In this document: positions 49,766 through 59,221 of the stretch, piece by piece
How the letters are laid out: each line of letters starts with the position of its first letter
Numbering within the stretch: position 1 is the stretch's first letter
Origin: Solanum dulcamara
Lineage: Eukaryota > Streptophyta > Magnoliopsida > Solanales > Solanaceae
Direction: 5' to 3'
Length of the DNA stretch: 64,000 bases
Assembly (NCBI RefSeq): GCF_947179165.1
Contig: NC_077248.1
Location: forward strand, 10,041,256 to 10,105,255
The notes under the pieces: generated by a model
Told to the model about the DNA's origin: nothing
Seen by the model: the letters and a program-made list of their open reading frames with translations, nothing else
The model's database searches: none
Translations under genes and position numbers: made by a program

Positions 49766-49890
49766 CAACACAACAGCATAATCAGTGAAATCTCACAAGT
49801 AGGGTTTGAAAAGGGTAGAGTATACACAAACCTCACCACCAACTTATGGAGGTAGAGAGGTTGTTTCAAAAAACTCTCGGCTCAAATGCA
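49766..49890 (-). mobile_element. SINE (TS/Au-like)
   Basis: On the minus strand it reads GAAACAACCTCTCTACC near its start and ends in a tgctgttgtgttg tail, the layout of the common tRNA-derived SINE of Solanaceae. It is diverged, and no clear target duplication is visible. Confidence 0.7.
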
Positions 49891-50272
49891 GTACATCCAA
49901 GTACAAAGAAGAAGAAAACAATGTAAAAATGTACAAGAACAACAAATAATTGTGATAATCGAAACAGACTAAACATTTGACGATGCTAGATATCAAAAGC
50001 AAAAATTACAATAATACGGTTAGTACAAAGCAAAGCAGCGCGGAACATATATGCAAGAAACCGTAACAACAAAAAGGTGCGATTACCAAAACATTCAGAG
50101 ATACAACACAAAGATCATAATACATCCATTACCTCTTCTCATTAGCAAAGTATTATAATTCATTAATAATAGGTCACAACTATAGTAGAAGAAAAGCTAC
50201 AAAACTTCTGCGCGCCTAACATATTCATCACTCAATATCCACAACTTCTACAAGAACTTTATAGTTCACATT
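49891..50272 (-). other. 3' flank and probable 3' UTR of the SnoaL-like gene
   Basis: No frame is open here. The stretch directly downstream of the stop at 50273 is the expected place for the 3' UTR and cleavage site. No unambiguous poly(A) signal was found. Confidence 0.4.
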
Positions 50273-53200
50273 TTACAAGTCGATATAGGATGCATGATGA
50301 ATACACATACACCATTGCCCATCAACCTTCTCAAAAACATTGGTAGCAAATTGTTTTCCCCAGCTGCTGCCTTTAGTTTTGACCATCTCAATGCATGTAA
50401 CATACCCGATATCACCTCTAACGTGAACTTGAACATCCCTGATCTCGATATCAAGTGGAAAATCATATTCTGCCCAGACAAACTCCCAGCTTCCCATTAC
50501 GAGATCATAGCCTATTATGCCACTAACACCAGGGTGCACGACACAAACATTCTCACCTTGTGACCAGAGGGCTTGCATTGCAGCTAAGTTTCCATTTCTG
50601 AAAGAATTGTAAAAGCGAGCATTTGCTGCTAGTACACAGGCCTTACTGTCCTCTTGGAGTAGCCGGAGGCTATCCCTAATCTTTGCTGCTCGGGCATAGT
50701 TCTCCTCTTTAATAGCAGTCTTAAGATCCTGTGCCAAGCTTTCCTCATTTAGCAAGATGTTTTCACCACTCAAAGTTCCCTCGGAATCCTCACTCATGAC
50801 CCGGCATGGTCTCAGTGAATGTGAATGGGGGCCCTGCCTAAAAGGCGCTGTTCTGAATAAATACATAATTAGATGATTTTACATCTTAGGATAGAGGAAA
50901 TCTGAAGTATCTCAAATATCAAATGAAAAAAAAGGAAAAAAAATTGAACAGATGCAACATACTTAGCAGGTACGAGACATGCTGCACGTAACACAATTTT
51001 CAAGGCCTAAGACACCGGCCATTAAGAATGATAGAAATGGGCACTTGAGATAACTATAAAGAGGTAATAGTACAATAACAAGAAGCAAATGCTCAAATAC
51101 TTACAATGCCAAAACAGAATGTTTACCTGACTTATTGCTTTTTCAATATAATAGGTCACTTGCTTACACGAGAAAGAGTTCCTAATGTCTAGATAGAGGT
51201 CGTAACCGCTAAATGCTACAGAGAAAACAGAAGCAAGTGGAAGCTATACTTTTTCTTCTCATAGTTGTCATCTCTCAACTGCATATGAAGCTTGAGAAAG
51301 GTCAAGAAATTACAGGATCTTGAATAAGTGCTCTGGATATTGATATAATACAAAAGATAAGTTCTTTTTCATAGAAACACCTTGAATTCTATATCAAAGT
51401 TTCCCAAGGTTAAATTGCAAAATTCCTCCACATTAATGTTGTGTTTATATTCATGGAAGAAATCTAAAGCGTCATTTGAGAAGAGATAAAACTTAACACT
51501 GATTTTATTTCTGGTGAACACGGTAAGTCACCAAATTCTGTAACTACTCTGCATTTGTAACTTCACACCGAGTGTTTCCCTCTCTCGTCTGTTATGTCAC
51601 AAATTAGAAGTGCAGAAAAGGAGAACCAACATGTATTCTTACCATTACCACATGCCCACACCAAAACAAAGATAAATTAAAATGATTTATATCAGACATT
51701 CAAAATCAAAAGTTCTCACATAACCAATTCATTAAAGAATAGATAAATACAGTTTACCCAATAATCCTAATATGAGCTTCTAAAGCTAAAGAAAGCAGCA
51801 GAAAGTTACGTGAATTGGAACGCATGCAAGAAGGTAAGAATTTTTAAACAGCCTATATCAGCAGGCCAACAAATATCTATAAAGGGCTTATATACGATAC
51901 TGCATACTCTTGGTTGTTTGGATCACATGCTAATTATAGAGGGTACATTATGCACGGATTACCTACTTTAACAGCATTTCTTTTCATTTTTAATACCTTC
52001 CTTCATCTTGGTGATACACTTTTTTTATTGTTCCATATTCTACATGCATAACACAGAAATTCCTACATAACATTCATGCAAGTATTACTTAATACCGCCA
52101 ACCAAATGTCGCATAAGCTATACAGGAATTTTTTTCTTGTACAGCCACCCAAGCATTTTAGTTATTCGGAAATTATTTTTCCTAATCCTTCCAACCAAAC
52201 ATTGTATTATTTTATGTGAACTTTTATGTTTGGTTATTTTTCCTAATCCCTCCAACCAAATGACCCCTTAATGCATTCATCAATAAGCTGTAAACAACTT
52301 TCCTTTGAGAGATAAGTCATACTTTCTGAATATCTTCAAGCTAAGCAAGGATAACTTACTGAAAGTTTCACTTCTTGAATCAAAAGCACCATGTCCAGGA
52401 AAATGTCCAGACCCTATTTTAATTCTGCCAGTTGAAACTGCATTGGATTGCATTTGAAAAGGTGAAGGAAAGCGATTATCAGTCTGAACACCATTGATGT
52501 TGGAATGAGCTGAAGCTATGTATCCTCTGAACTCAATGTGTCCCTACAATGACAGTTGAAGACGGAATAAAATTTCATACCAAATTCCCATTGTAAATGA
52601 TATAGATCCCGTGCTGGATATGATTGAGGTCATGCACACTTCATAATTTTTAACGCACCATCTTAGTGTTGGACTTTCTCCATTTATACGATATCAAATT
52701 CAGCAAACACTCTGGTTCATAAGTAAAAATAGTAATGGAAGATGATTTAGACTGATGACAATTGCACAATTGTAGACATTCCTCCATTTTTGGGAATTTC
52801 AACTACAATTCCTTGTATTATTGTAACAAGGTAACTGCTAAACTTTCTCCCTTTACCCAGACCAAATTGTCGTGTTCACTAACTCTAGTGCAGCGGTCCA
52901 GTTAACACATTTGGCGGTTAAACTGATTGCAATTTACTATTAGCTGATGAATTGAGAGGCTTAAGAGCTCATAATCAGCAGAATGGCAAAATAAAAGCTT
53001 AGGATTTAAGCGTATTAAAAAATCCATGAGTAGAAAGAAAGACAGCAAAAACAGCAACAGTGGCAGCAGCAGATGAGCAACAGGAAGTGAAACATCATCA
53101 TTACCATGCAGAAGTAGATGAAATCATGAACCACGAATCTCGGACCCAAAGATATTTAGTAACAAAACTTTAGATTACAGAAACCAAAGGACAAACGAAA

Positions 53201-56200
53201 ACTACAAGAACACTTCCGCTGGACCAAAAGATTATATAGCTCTATTGTGGGACCTTAACCTTCACTTCTAGAAAATCATTACCTTATCGAAAAATGAAAC
53301 AATATTTACTTTAGGATCTTTTTTTATAACCAAAAAGTTTTCAAAAGTGAGTGATGCGTTCTTCAAACTCAGTAGATAATGGGCCCGCTCTTCTATCCTT
53401 CTCTACTAAATACCAGGTTTTATCAGCGGCGGGATTCTAACCTGTGATTTGCGTCTAATCCACAGATCGTGCGTAGTGCTCCTACCACTAGACCAAAGCC
53501 CCCGGGGCAAATTCACTATAGGACCTATAGTCTTCCTTTGGCAACTAGCAACTTTGCACCACATTCATACCTTCACCAACACTACCTAAATCATGCCAAC
53601 CTTGTTTCACATTAATTCATTAATTTTCGGAAGATTACACAGCAACAACATCCATCTACCCAGGGAAAGGGAGCAGTAATATGAGAGAACTGAGGACTAA
53701 TTTGAAAGTATGTCATTTGTTGTTTGGATGAAAGCAGTGTTAACCAATCAAATATTCAACTGGCAAAAAAAGTGTTAGAAAAATAATAATCCCACGTAGG
53801 AATAATATCCATGTTAAATAGCAATAATAAGAGAGTAGCTCCGGATATATATTACCATGAGGAGGGGATGCTATGTAGTCAATTTTTCTACCATAGCAAG
53901 TCTCCATGAGGTTCTGTATACTGGTCCTTATACCATGAATAATAGACCTCTGATTTTGAAGCAATGGACCCCTGAATTTGATTTTGGAAAAGAGTTCTTG
54001 ACAGACATTCCTTTGTGGATTAAATTTCGCAAACTCCCTATGAGCTGTTGGGGATGTGATTCACTGAGTCGAATTGCCAGTGCTATAGGGGTACCCAAAT
54101 ATGCAGATGAATGTACTACGAAACAAACTCGAACCTCTTATGCGCGAATGCTTATAGAGGTTAATATTACTAAGCCATTACCTGATGTAGTGCAAGTGAT
54201 GGATCCCTCTGGGAGAACATTTCAACAGAAGGTAGAATTTGAATGGAAGCCAACCTATTGTGGAAAATGCATGAAGATAGGGCACAACTGTGAAGTTCTG
54301 AAGCAGAATTCACAACCTGCTAAGCAAGTTCCTATGAGAAAACCAAAGTTAGTTCCCACTTGGTTGGCCAAACCTACTAATAAAGGTCCAATTGATGACC
54401 TAAAAACTTGCCAAGAAGAAGTGATTCAAATCATCAAGAGGGGCAGGTTCCAGAAGTGCAAGCTGATGTGGAAAAGCAGCTGCATAAAGGGAAGCAAACT
54501 CAATTGCCAGATTTGTCTCCTGAGAATAATGAGCAGATACATCACTCCAAAGGCAGACATCAATTGAATAATGCTGTGTTGGCAACCTTCCTACCCCCTA
54601 GCTCAGGAGGGGGCTTCTCTGTAGACTAATGAGTTGGCTGACCTGGAATGTGTAAGAGGTCTAAATAAGCGCTATAAGCATAGAGAATTAACTACTTATT
54701 TTCTTAATCACAAAATAAAGTTGGCTGGATTAGTTGAAACAAGAGTCAAGGAGCACAAGGCACAATTGATAGTGAATAAGATTACACAAGGGTAGAAGGC
54801 AGAGTTTAATTACTCCAAAGCTGAAAATGGTAGAGTGTGGATAATTTGGGACAGCAATACTTATGAGGTCTCTAAACTAGATGAGGAAGCACAATATATA
54901 CATTGTAATGTGGTCAATAGACAAATGAGATTGGATTGTGAAATGACTGTAATCTATGGTTACAACACTGTAGAACAAAGGAAATTGTTATGGGATCAGC
55001 TGAGAAGAATAAGCCACAATTGTACTAAGCCTTGGGTCTTATGGAGAGATTTCAATGCTTAACTGACTACTCAAGATAGACATGCTGGAACTCAAGTAAC
55101 AAGCATGGAGATCAGAAATTTTGCTAGTTGTGTTCAGGACCTTATGCTCAATGAAGTACCATGGAGAGGTGAATATTATACCTGGTCAAATAAACAAGGA
55201 GGAGGAGATAGGGTATGTAGCAGGATGGATAGAGTGCTAGGTAATACTGATTGGCTGATGAGATATGGTCATGTTGTAACTGATTACAAGTTACCGTACT
55301 TCTCAGATCATTCACCTATGCATCTTACAATTGAAACAGATAGCAGCAGATTTAAAACCTCCTTCAAATTCTTTAATATATGGGCTAATCATAAGGAGTT
55401 TTTACCAATAGTAGAGGAGTGTTGGAAGCATAGACAACACCATGATGGAATGAAAGAAATATGGTTGAAACTGAAAAATCTCAAATCAGCTTTTAAGAAG
55501 TTAAATGCAGTGGAGTTTAAAGGGGTTACTACCAGAATAGCACAAGCTAGAGTTGATTTGAATGTTCAGGAAAGAGAAATACTACAGCAGTTAGAAAAGT
55601 GGATACTTATTGAAGAAAGCATTATCCAACAAAAATCTAGAGTTAACTGGATCAAATTGGTAGCCAAACTTCATGGAAATTGGTAGCCACATTTGTGGAA
55701 ATTAGCAGCCAAACTTTGTGGAAACTAGTAACCAAACTTTGCGGAATTTGACAGCCATACTTTGTGGAAATTGGCTATCACATTTGTGTCATTAGTGATG
55801 CAAGCAAGAGGTTCAATAACTCTATAAATAGAGTAGCAATTGAACATTTAAGAATACACCAAAATCAGAGAGAGAAATAGAGAGTAATCAACAGACTATT
55901 TTCTATAGTCTGTAAGAAATTATTGTTGAATAATATTGTAGTAAGTTGTGTGAAATAAAAGAATGTTGTTTATTTAGAAAGTGTGGTAGTCTCTTGACAC
56001 CATCAAGTTGTAATCAGTGGTATTAATTACTTTGCTTGGGTAGATGTTCTATACGAGACAGGATATATAGTCCTATCAATTAATTTTTAGTCGAGGATAC
56101 AAAGGGCAGGAGAGAGGGTTGCTTGCCCAAAGGGGAAGTCAGAGGGGCTTTAAAATCAAACACCCTTGACATGTATTCTCCGCCGGAGTTCAAACCTCAA

Positions 56201-57168
56201 TCTTTTGATCCGGAGATTTTACTTATTTTCCAGACTTTCTATGTATTAAACTTAGAAAGAGCTAAGGACTTCTCTCTAAGCATAGAAATCCAGCACAATG
56301 GAGACAATGTAGCGCTAGACCAGGTTTACCAGCGGACAATTGAAAAAAGATACGGTTGATAGGTAAAGGAGGCAGCACTCCCTCTGCCCTCCTTGTTCAA
56401 GTAGTTCAAGAGTGAAAGGGTGTAGTGAAAGAAGCAACATCCGTTTAAAAAAAAAGCTCTTTCTCATTTTCATTTCATAATAATAAGGTAAGCAATCTCG
56501 CCATGCGTCAAAAATTGGATGGCAGGCACAATTCTTACTAGCTCTCCACACAACTTTGTTTTTATCCCGTTCAAATATTTGGGCATTGATCCCACAAAAA
56601 GAACCTATAATCAATCAAAACTCAAAAGGTCTTTGGGAAACTAACACTTACTAAGAATATTGAAAGTGCATACCTCTTGGAAAGTTTATTTCATAGAATA
56701 GAGAAATACTATTTCCATATGAGAGATAAAGAGGAAAGTAAGATCCCTCAAAAGAAACATCCCCATCATAATTCAACATCATCGGAATGAAAAAAAAAAA
56801 AGGAAGCCTAAACAATCATTAAAACTAATGTGCAACAAATGCAGTTTTTTGCTGGTTACAATAAACGAAGTACACATATTCTTTGCATTAGATCATCACA
56901 TAAAGTATTCCTGAACAATATAGAGAGTAAAGGAACTTAAAACTATAAAATTGCTCATCTTGTCAAAATAACATCCCAACATTTTTCCTTAAAAGAACAG
57001 CAAAACCCTTATAAACAACCCCAACAACTCAAAAATCTAAATTATTGCAACATTAAGGAACAAGAAGACATTTCCAAAAAGAAAAAAAAAACTCACGATA
57101 TTTCCGAAGTGGGTTCGACTGATTCGAGGTCCAAAAGACAATGTTTGGAAATTCGAAGCCACCTCCAT
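50273..57168 (-). CDS. UVR-motif and SnoaL/NTF2-like protein
   Basis: Three coding exons on the minus strand: 57097-57168, 52360-52543 and 50273-50847, giving 276 residues with all phases consistent and GT-AG introns. The ATG lies in MEVASNFQT. The N-terminal 100 residues are Ser-rich and low in acidic residues, which would fit a chloroplast transit peptide. A UVR-type helix pair lies at about 120-155 (QDLKTAIKEENYARAAKIRD). A SnoaL-like fold of the NTF2 superfamily fills about 160-275. Similar plant proteins are annotated only as NTF2-like, so I do not assign a reaction. Exon 3 has two possible acceptors five bases apart (CAGAACAG). Only the downstream one keeps the frame. The first intron in the CDS is 4.55 kb and full of transposon pieces. 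Confidence 0.85.
50848..52359 (-). other. Second coding-region intron of SnoaL-like gene
   Basis: 1.5 kb, from donor CA|GTAAGTT to acceptor GAACAG on the minus strand. I see no transposon or gene in it. Confidence 0.7.
52544..53335 (-). other. First coding-region intron, 3' part
   Basis: Part of the 4.55-kb intron (52544-57096). No repeat or gene recognised in this portion. Confidence 0.6.
53336..53510 (-). mobile_element. tRNA-derived SINE with A and B boxes
   Basis: Minus-strand head with a Pol III A box TGGTCTAGTGGTAGGAGC (53478-53495) and a B box GGTTAGAATCCC (53431-53442), followed by an unrelated body and an A-rich end. The promoter boxes look tRNA-like, but no cloverleaf can be completed, so it is not a tRNA gene. 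It sits in the intron on the host gene's strand. Confidence 0.75.
53857..55686 (+). mobile_element. L1-type LINE fragment, ORF1 and endonuclease
   Basis: The plus-strand piece, antisense to the host gene, starts within the DUF4283-type ORF1 (53857-54567: MNNRPLILKQWTPEF, then a zinc-knuckle-like CGKCMKIGH). ORF2 starts near 54629 (MSWLTWNV) and covers the APE endonuclease up to 55686. It shows FSDHSP near the catalytic His, but the GDFN motif is changed to RDFN. A two-base insertion and in-frame stops (near 54796 and 55060) disrupt ORF2. The RT domain is missing, because the sequence changes abruptly to an LTR-like piece at 55670-55690. Confidence 0.85.
55687..56084 (+). repeat. LTR-like fragment joined to the LINE
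   Basis: Four or five short subrepeats of 'ggaaattagcagccaaactt' type are followed by TATA box CTATAAATA (55822-55830) and a leader-like tail ending near 'gtcctatca'. It resembles the promoter half of an LTR, but no primer site, second LTR or duplication was found. Confidence 0.45.
56085..57096 (-). other. First coding-region intron, 5' part
   Basis: No feature I can name with support, apart from a short 'gcgctagaccaggtttaccagc' SINE-like phrase near 56315-56335. Confidence 0.4.
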
Positions 57169-57177
57169 TCAAGTCAT
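57169..57177 (-). other. Two-codon uORF in the 5' UTR
   Basis: ATG ACT TGA directly precedes the main ATG in the same frame with no gap. Such a minimal uORF could reduce initiation at the main start. It depends on the 5' UTR exon (57097-57190) being used as inferred. Confidence 0.55.
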
Positions 57178-57281
57178 AAACTGCTCAACTCTGTATATGG
57201 GCCAATAGAGGCAATGAATCATCAGTTACCATAGCCATATCAAAATTACAAAGAAGAATTTAGGAAAGAGATTAAAATTAC

Positions 57282-57330
57282 CTGTCAAATTTTTGGCCGA
57301 AGAAGACAGAGAGCTCTATCTTTTTACGGT
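57282..57330 (-). other. 5' UTR exon of SnoaL-like gene
   Basis: Ends at a good donor ATTTGACAG|GTAATTT. The next exon starts after TATACAG at 57190. The upstream limit is estimated from the TATA box. Confidence 0.6.
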
Positions 57331-57355
57331 GTCCTATGATAAGGAAGTGATTTGA

Positions 57356-57364
57356 CTTTATATG
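57356..57364 (-). promoter_or_regulatory. TATA box of SnoaL-like gene
   Basis: Minus-strand CATATAAAG about 30 bp upstream of the probable transcript start near 57330. Confidence 0.5.
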
Positions 57365-57539
57365 TCCAGGTAGGGGGGAAATAGTAGTTGGGCTTACAAG
57401 AAAACTTCAACTTTAGTTTACTATGCACTCTTCAAGTGGGCTGATAATTGAACATAAGAAATCGGGTCAATGCCCATAATTTTTTGGGAAAATTATGCGA
57501 ATAGTTAAACATATACTAGTTAATTAGCTAATATAGTTA

Positions 57540-57790
57540 TAGTTTGAATTAATTACGGCTCGTAGCAAACATCTAACTGTAATTACAGTTTGAGTTTTGT
57601 ATAATTCGCGCGATTATACAAACGATGTGCGCGATTGTACAAATGATGTGAATTGTATACAGAAATATACAAACACTGCGAATTGTATAACGAATTATAC
57701 AAACGTTATACAAAAACTGCGAATTGTATAGCGAATTATACAAACATTGCTATAGCTATAGTTACGAAATGTAATTACCCAAACTATAAT
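57540..57790. repeat. MITE-like repeat of 'attgtata' units
   Basis: Repeated alternation of 'gcgaattgtata' and 'gcgaattatacaaac', flanked by imperfect inverted 'ctatagttata' type ends. It resembles small palindromic elements common in Solanaceae. Borders are uncertain. Confidence 0.4.
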
Positions 57791-58156
57791 TATGGAGTAT
57801 AATTAATGTATTTCTGAGTGGTTCTATGTGAAAATTCCTCTAATTTTTTAGCAAGTACTTTAATTTTTGTCCTTCAAAATTGCATGTTTTTAATTTTTAC
57901 TCTTCAAAGCTTTAAATACAAAAAATAGCCGAAAATGCCTTTAATAGTAAAAAAAAAATATTACAAGGTATAAGTTCAAGAACATAAGTTATACTCCAAT
58001 ATAAGTACAGTGACACAAGTTATGACTGAAGGCAAAAAAAAAAGTAAGCTCAAAACACAGGTTATGCAACTGGACAAAAGTTCAATCATGATACAACAGC
58101 ATAAGTTGATAAAAAAAAGAACTTGCCTGATTAAAAAAAAGAACTTGCCTGTAAAT

Positions 58157-58200
58157 CAGATATTACAAAATTTATGCCCCAAGATAAATTTTGTAATCTG
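58157..58200. other. Long imperfect hairpin
   Basis: CAGATATTACAAAATTTA pairs with TAAATTTTGTAATCTG over 16 bp, with two bases bulged and a ten-base loop. A 22-bp direct duplication (58108-58150) precedes it. Confidence 0.6.
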
Positions 58201-58283
58201 ATTAATATATTAGCCAATTTGTTGAAAAGTAACTTGTAGTAAGTTAGTGTGTTTGAGAGCTAGTGAAATTAGCTTCTTACACT

Positions 58284-58759
58284 TTGTTTGGATGGTTGTT
58301 ATATATTGTTTCAAAATGTATCATATTATATTATATTGTATCGTATCGTATCATATCGTACTGTATTATTTTATTGAATATAGTGTTTGGATAGATTGCA
58401 TCATTTTTCGTCGTTACATAATATAACACCTCCATGATTTGAATGATAAACTTCCAAGAAAAGTAGGGTACGGGGTAGAGCTACTCGAAAAAGGTAGGAT
58501 AGAAGATGAAATATAATTATTAAATAATAAATAAAGACAAAAAAAGATTAAAAAAATTAAGGTAATGATGCGATCACACCAAATCGGTCATTACGTAAAA
58601 TGTCTCTTTTCATCGTTACCAAATCGATCGTTCTTTTTTTTGTTGCCTAATAATGAATTTAAACGATAAAATACAATATACTTTAAATAACAATCAAAAT
58701 AAATATTACATTAGACTAACATTACAATACAATATAACGGGCAATAACCATCCAAACAA
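58284..58759. mobile_element. MITE with TTGTTTGGATGGTT ends
   Basis: About 476 bp with terminal inverted repeats TTGTTTGGATGGTT and AACCATCCAAACAA that extend imperfectly inward over ATATTGT. It has no coding capacity. I could not identify a target duplication. It lies in the interval between the two divergent genes. Confidence 0.75.
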
Positions 58760-59024
58760 GGGGTTAGCCTTTTCGTGAAGAGGTCCAAAAGAAAAGCACA
58801 TAAATTGATTGAAATATTAACGGAAAAGTTGTTAGTTGAAGGATTAAATTAGTTAGAGGTAAAATGTGGTCGATGTAATAATATAAGGATCAAAATGAGA
58901 ATATATGAATAACTCAAGGGCTAAAACTACCATTTTTCTCTTTTAAAAGTTCCCCCCATTTCAACTGCCGCTCCGTGTCCAACTCGCGTTTTAGCAGACT
59001 AATCAAAGGAGATTAGATTCTCCA

Positions 59025-59031
59025 TATAAAA
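59025..59031 (+). promoter_or_regulatory. TATA box of the IPCS gene
   Basis: TATAAAA about 197 bp upstream of the start codon, implying a 5' UTR of roughly 160-170 bases. Confidence 0.55.
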
Positions 59032-59131
59032 CACACTGAAAACTCCACTTTCAATCTGCCATAAAATACTCACTCTAATTAAGTTTAGCAATCAGATTCA
59101 ACTTTAATTAGGTTTGTTCAAATTCAATTTT

Positions 59132-59169
59132 ACAACAACAGCATACCCCGTGTAATCCTACGAGTGGGG
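59132..59169 (-). mobile_element. 5'-truncated SINE in the IPCS 5' UTR
   Basis: A 38-bp SINE tail piece (minus strand, ending in tgttgttgt) lies between two perfect 15-bp direct repeats TTCAAATTCAATTTT (59117-59131 and 59170-59184). These are classic target duplications of LINE-driven insertion. Confidence 0.85.
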
Positions 59170-59221
59170 TTCAAATTCAATTTTGTGACAAGAAATTAGC
59201 GGGTCACACTCGAGTACCACG

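Noticed and set aside
53431..53495. tRNA gene
   Set aside because: Pol III A and B boxes are present, but no cloverleaf, anticodon arm or acceptor stem can be formed. It is a SINE head.
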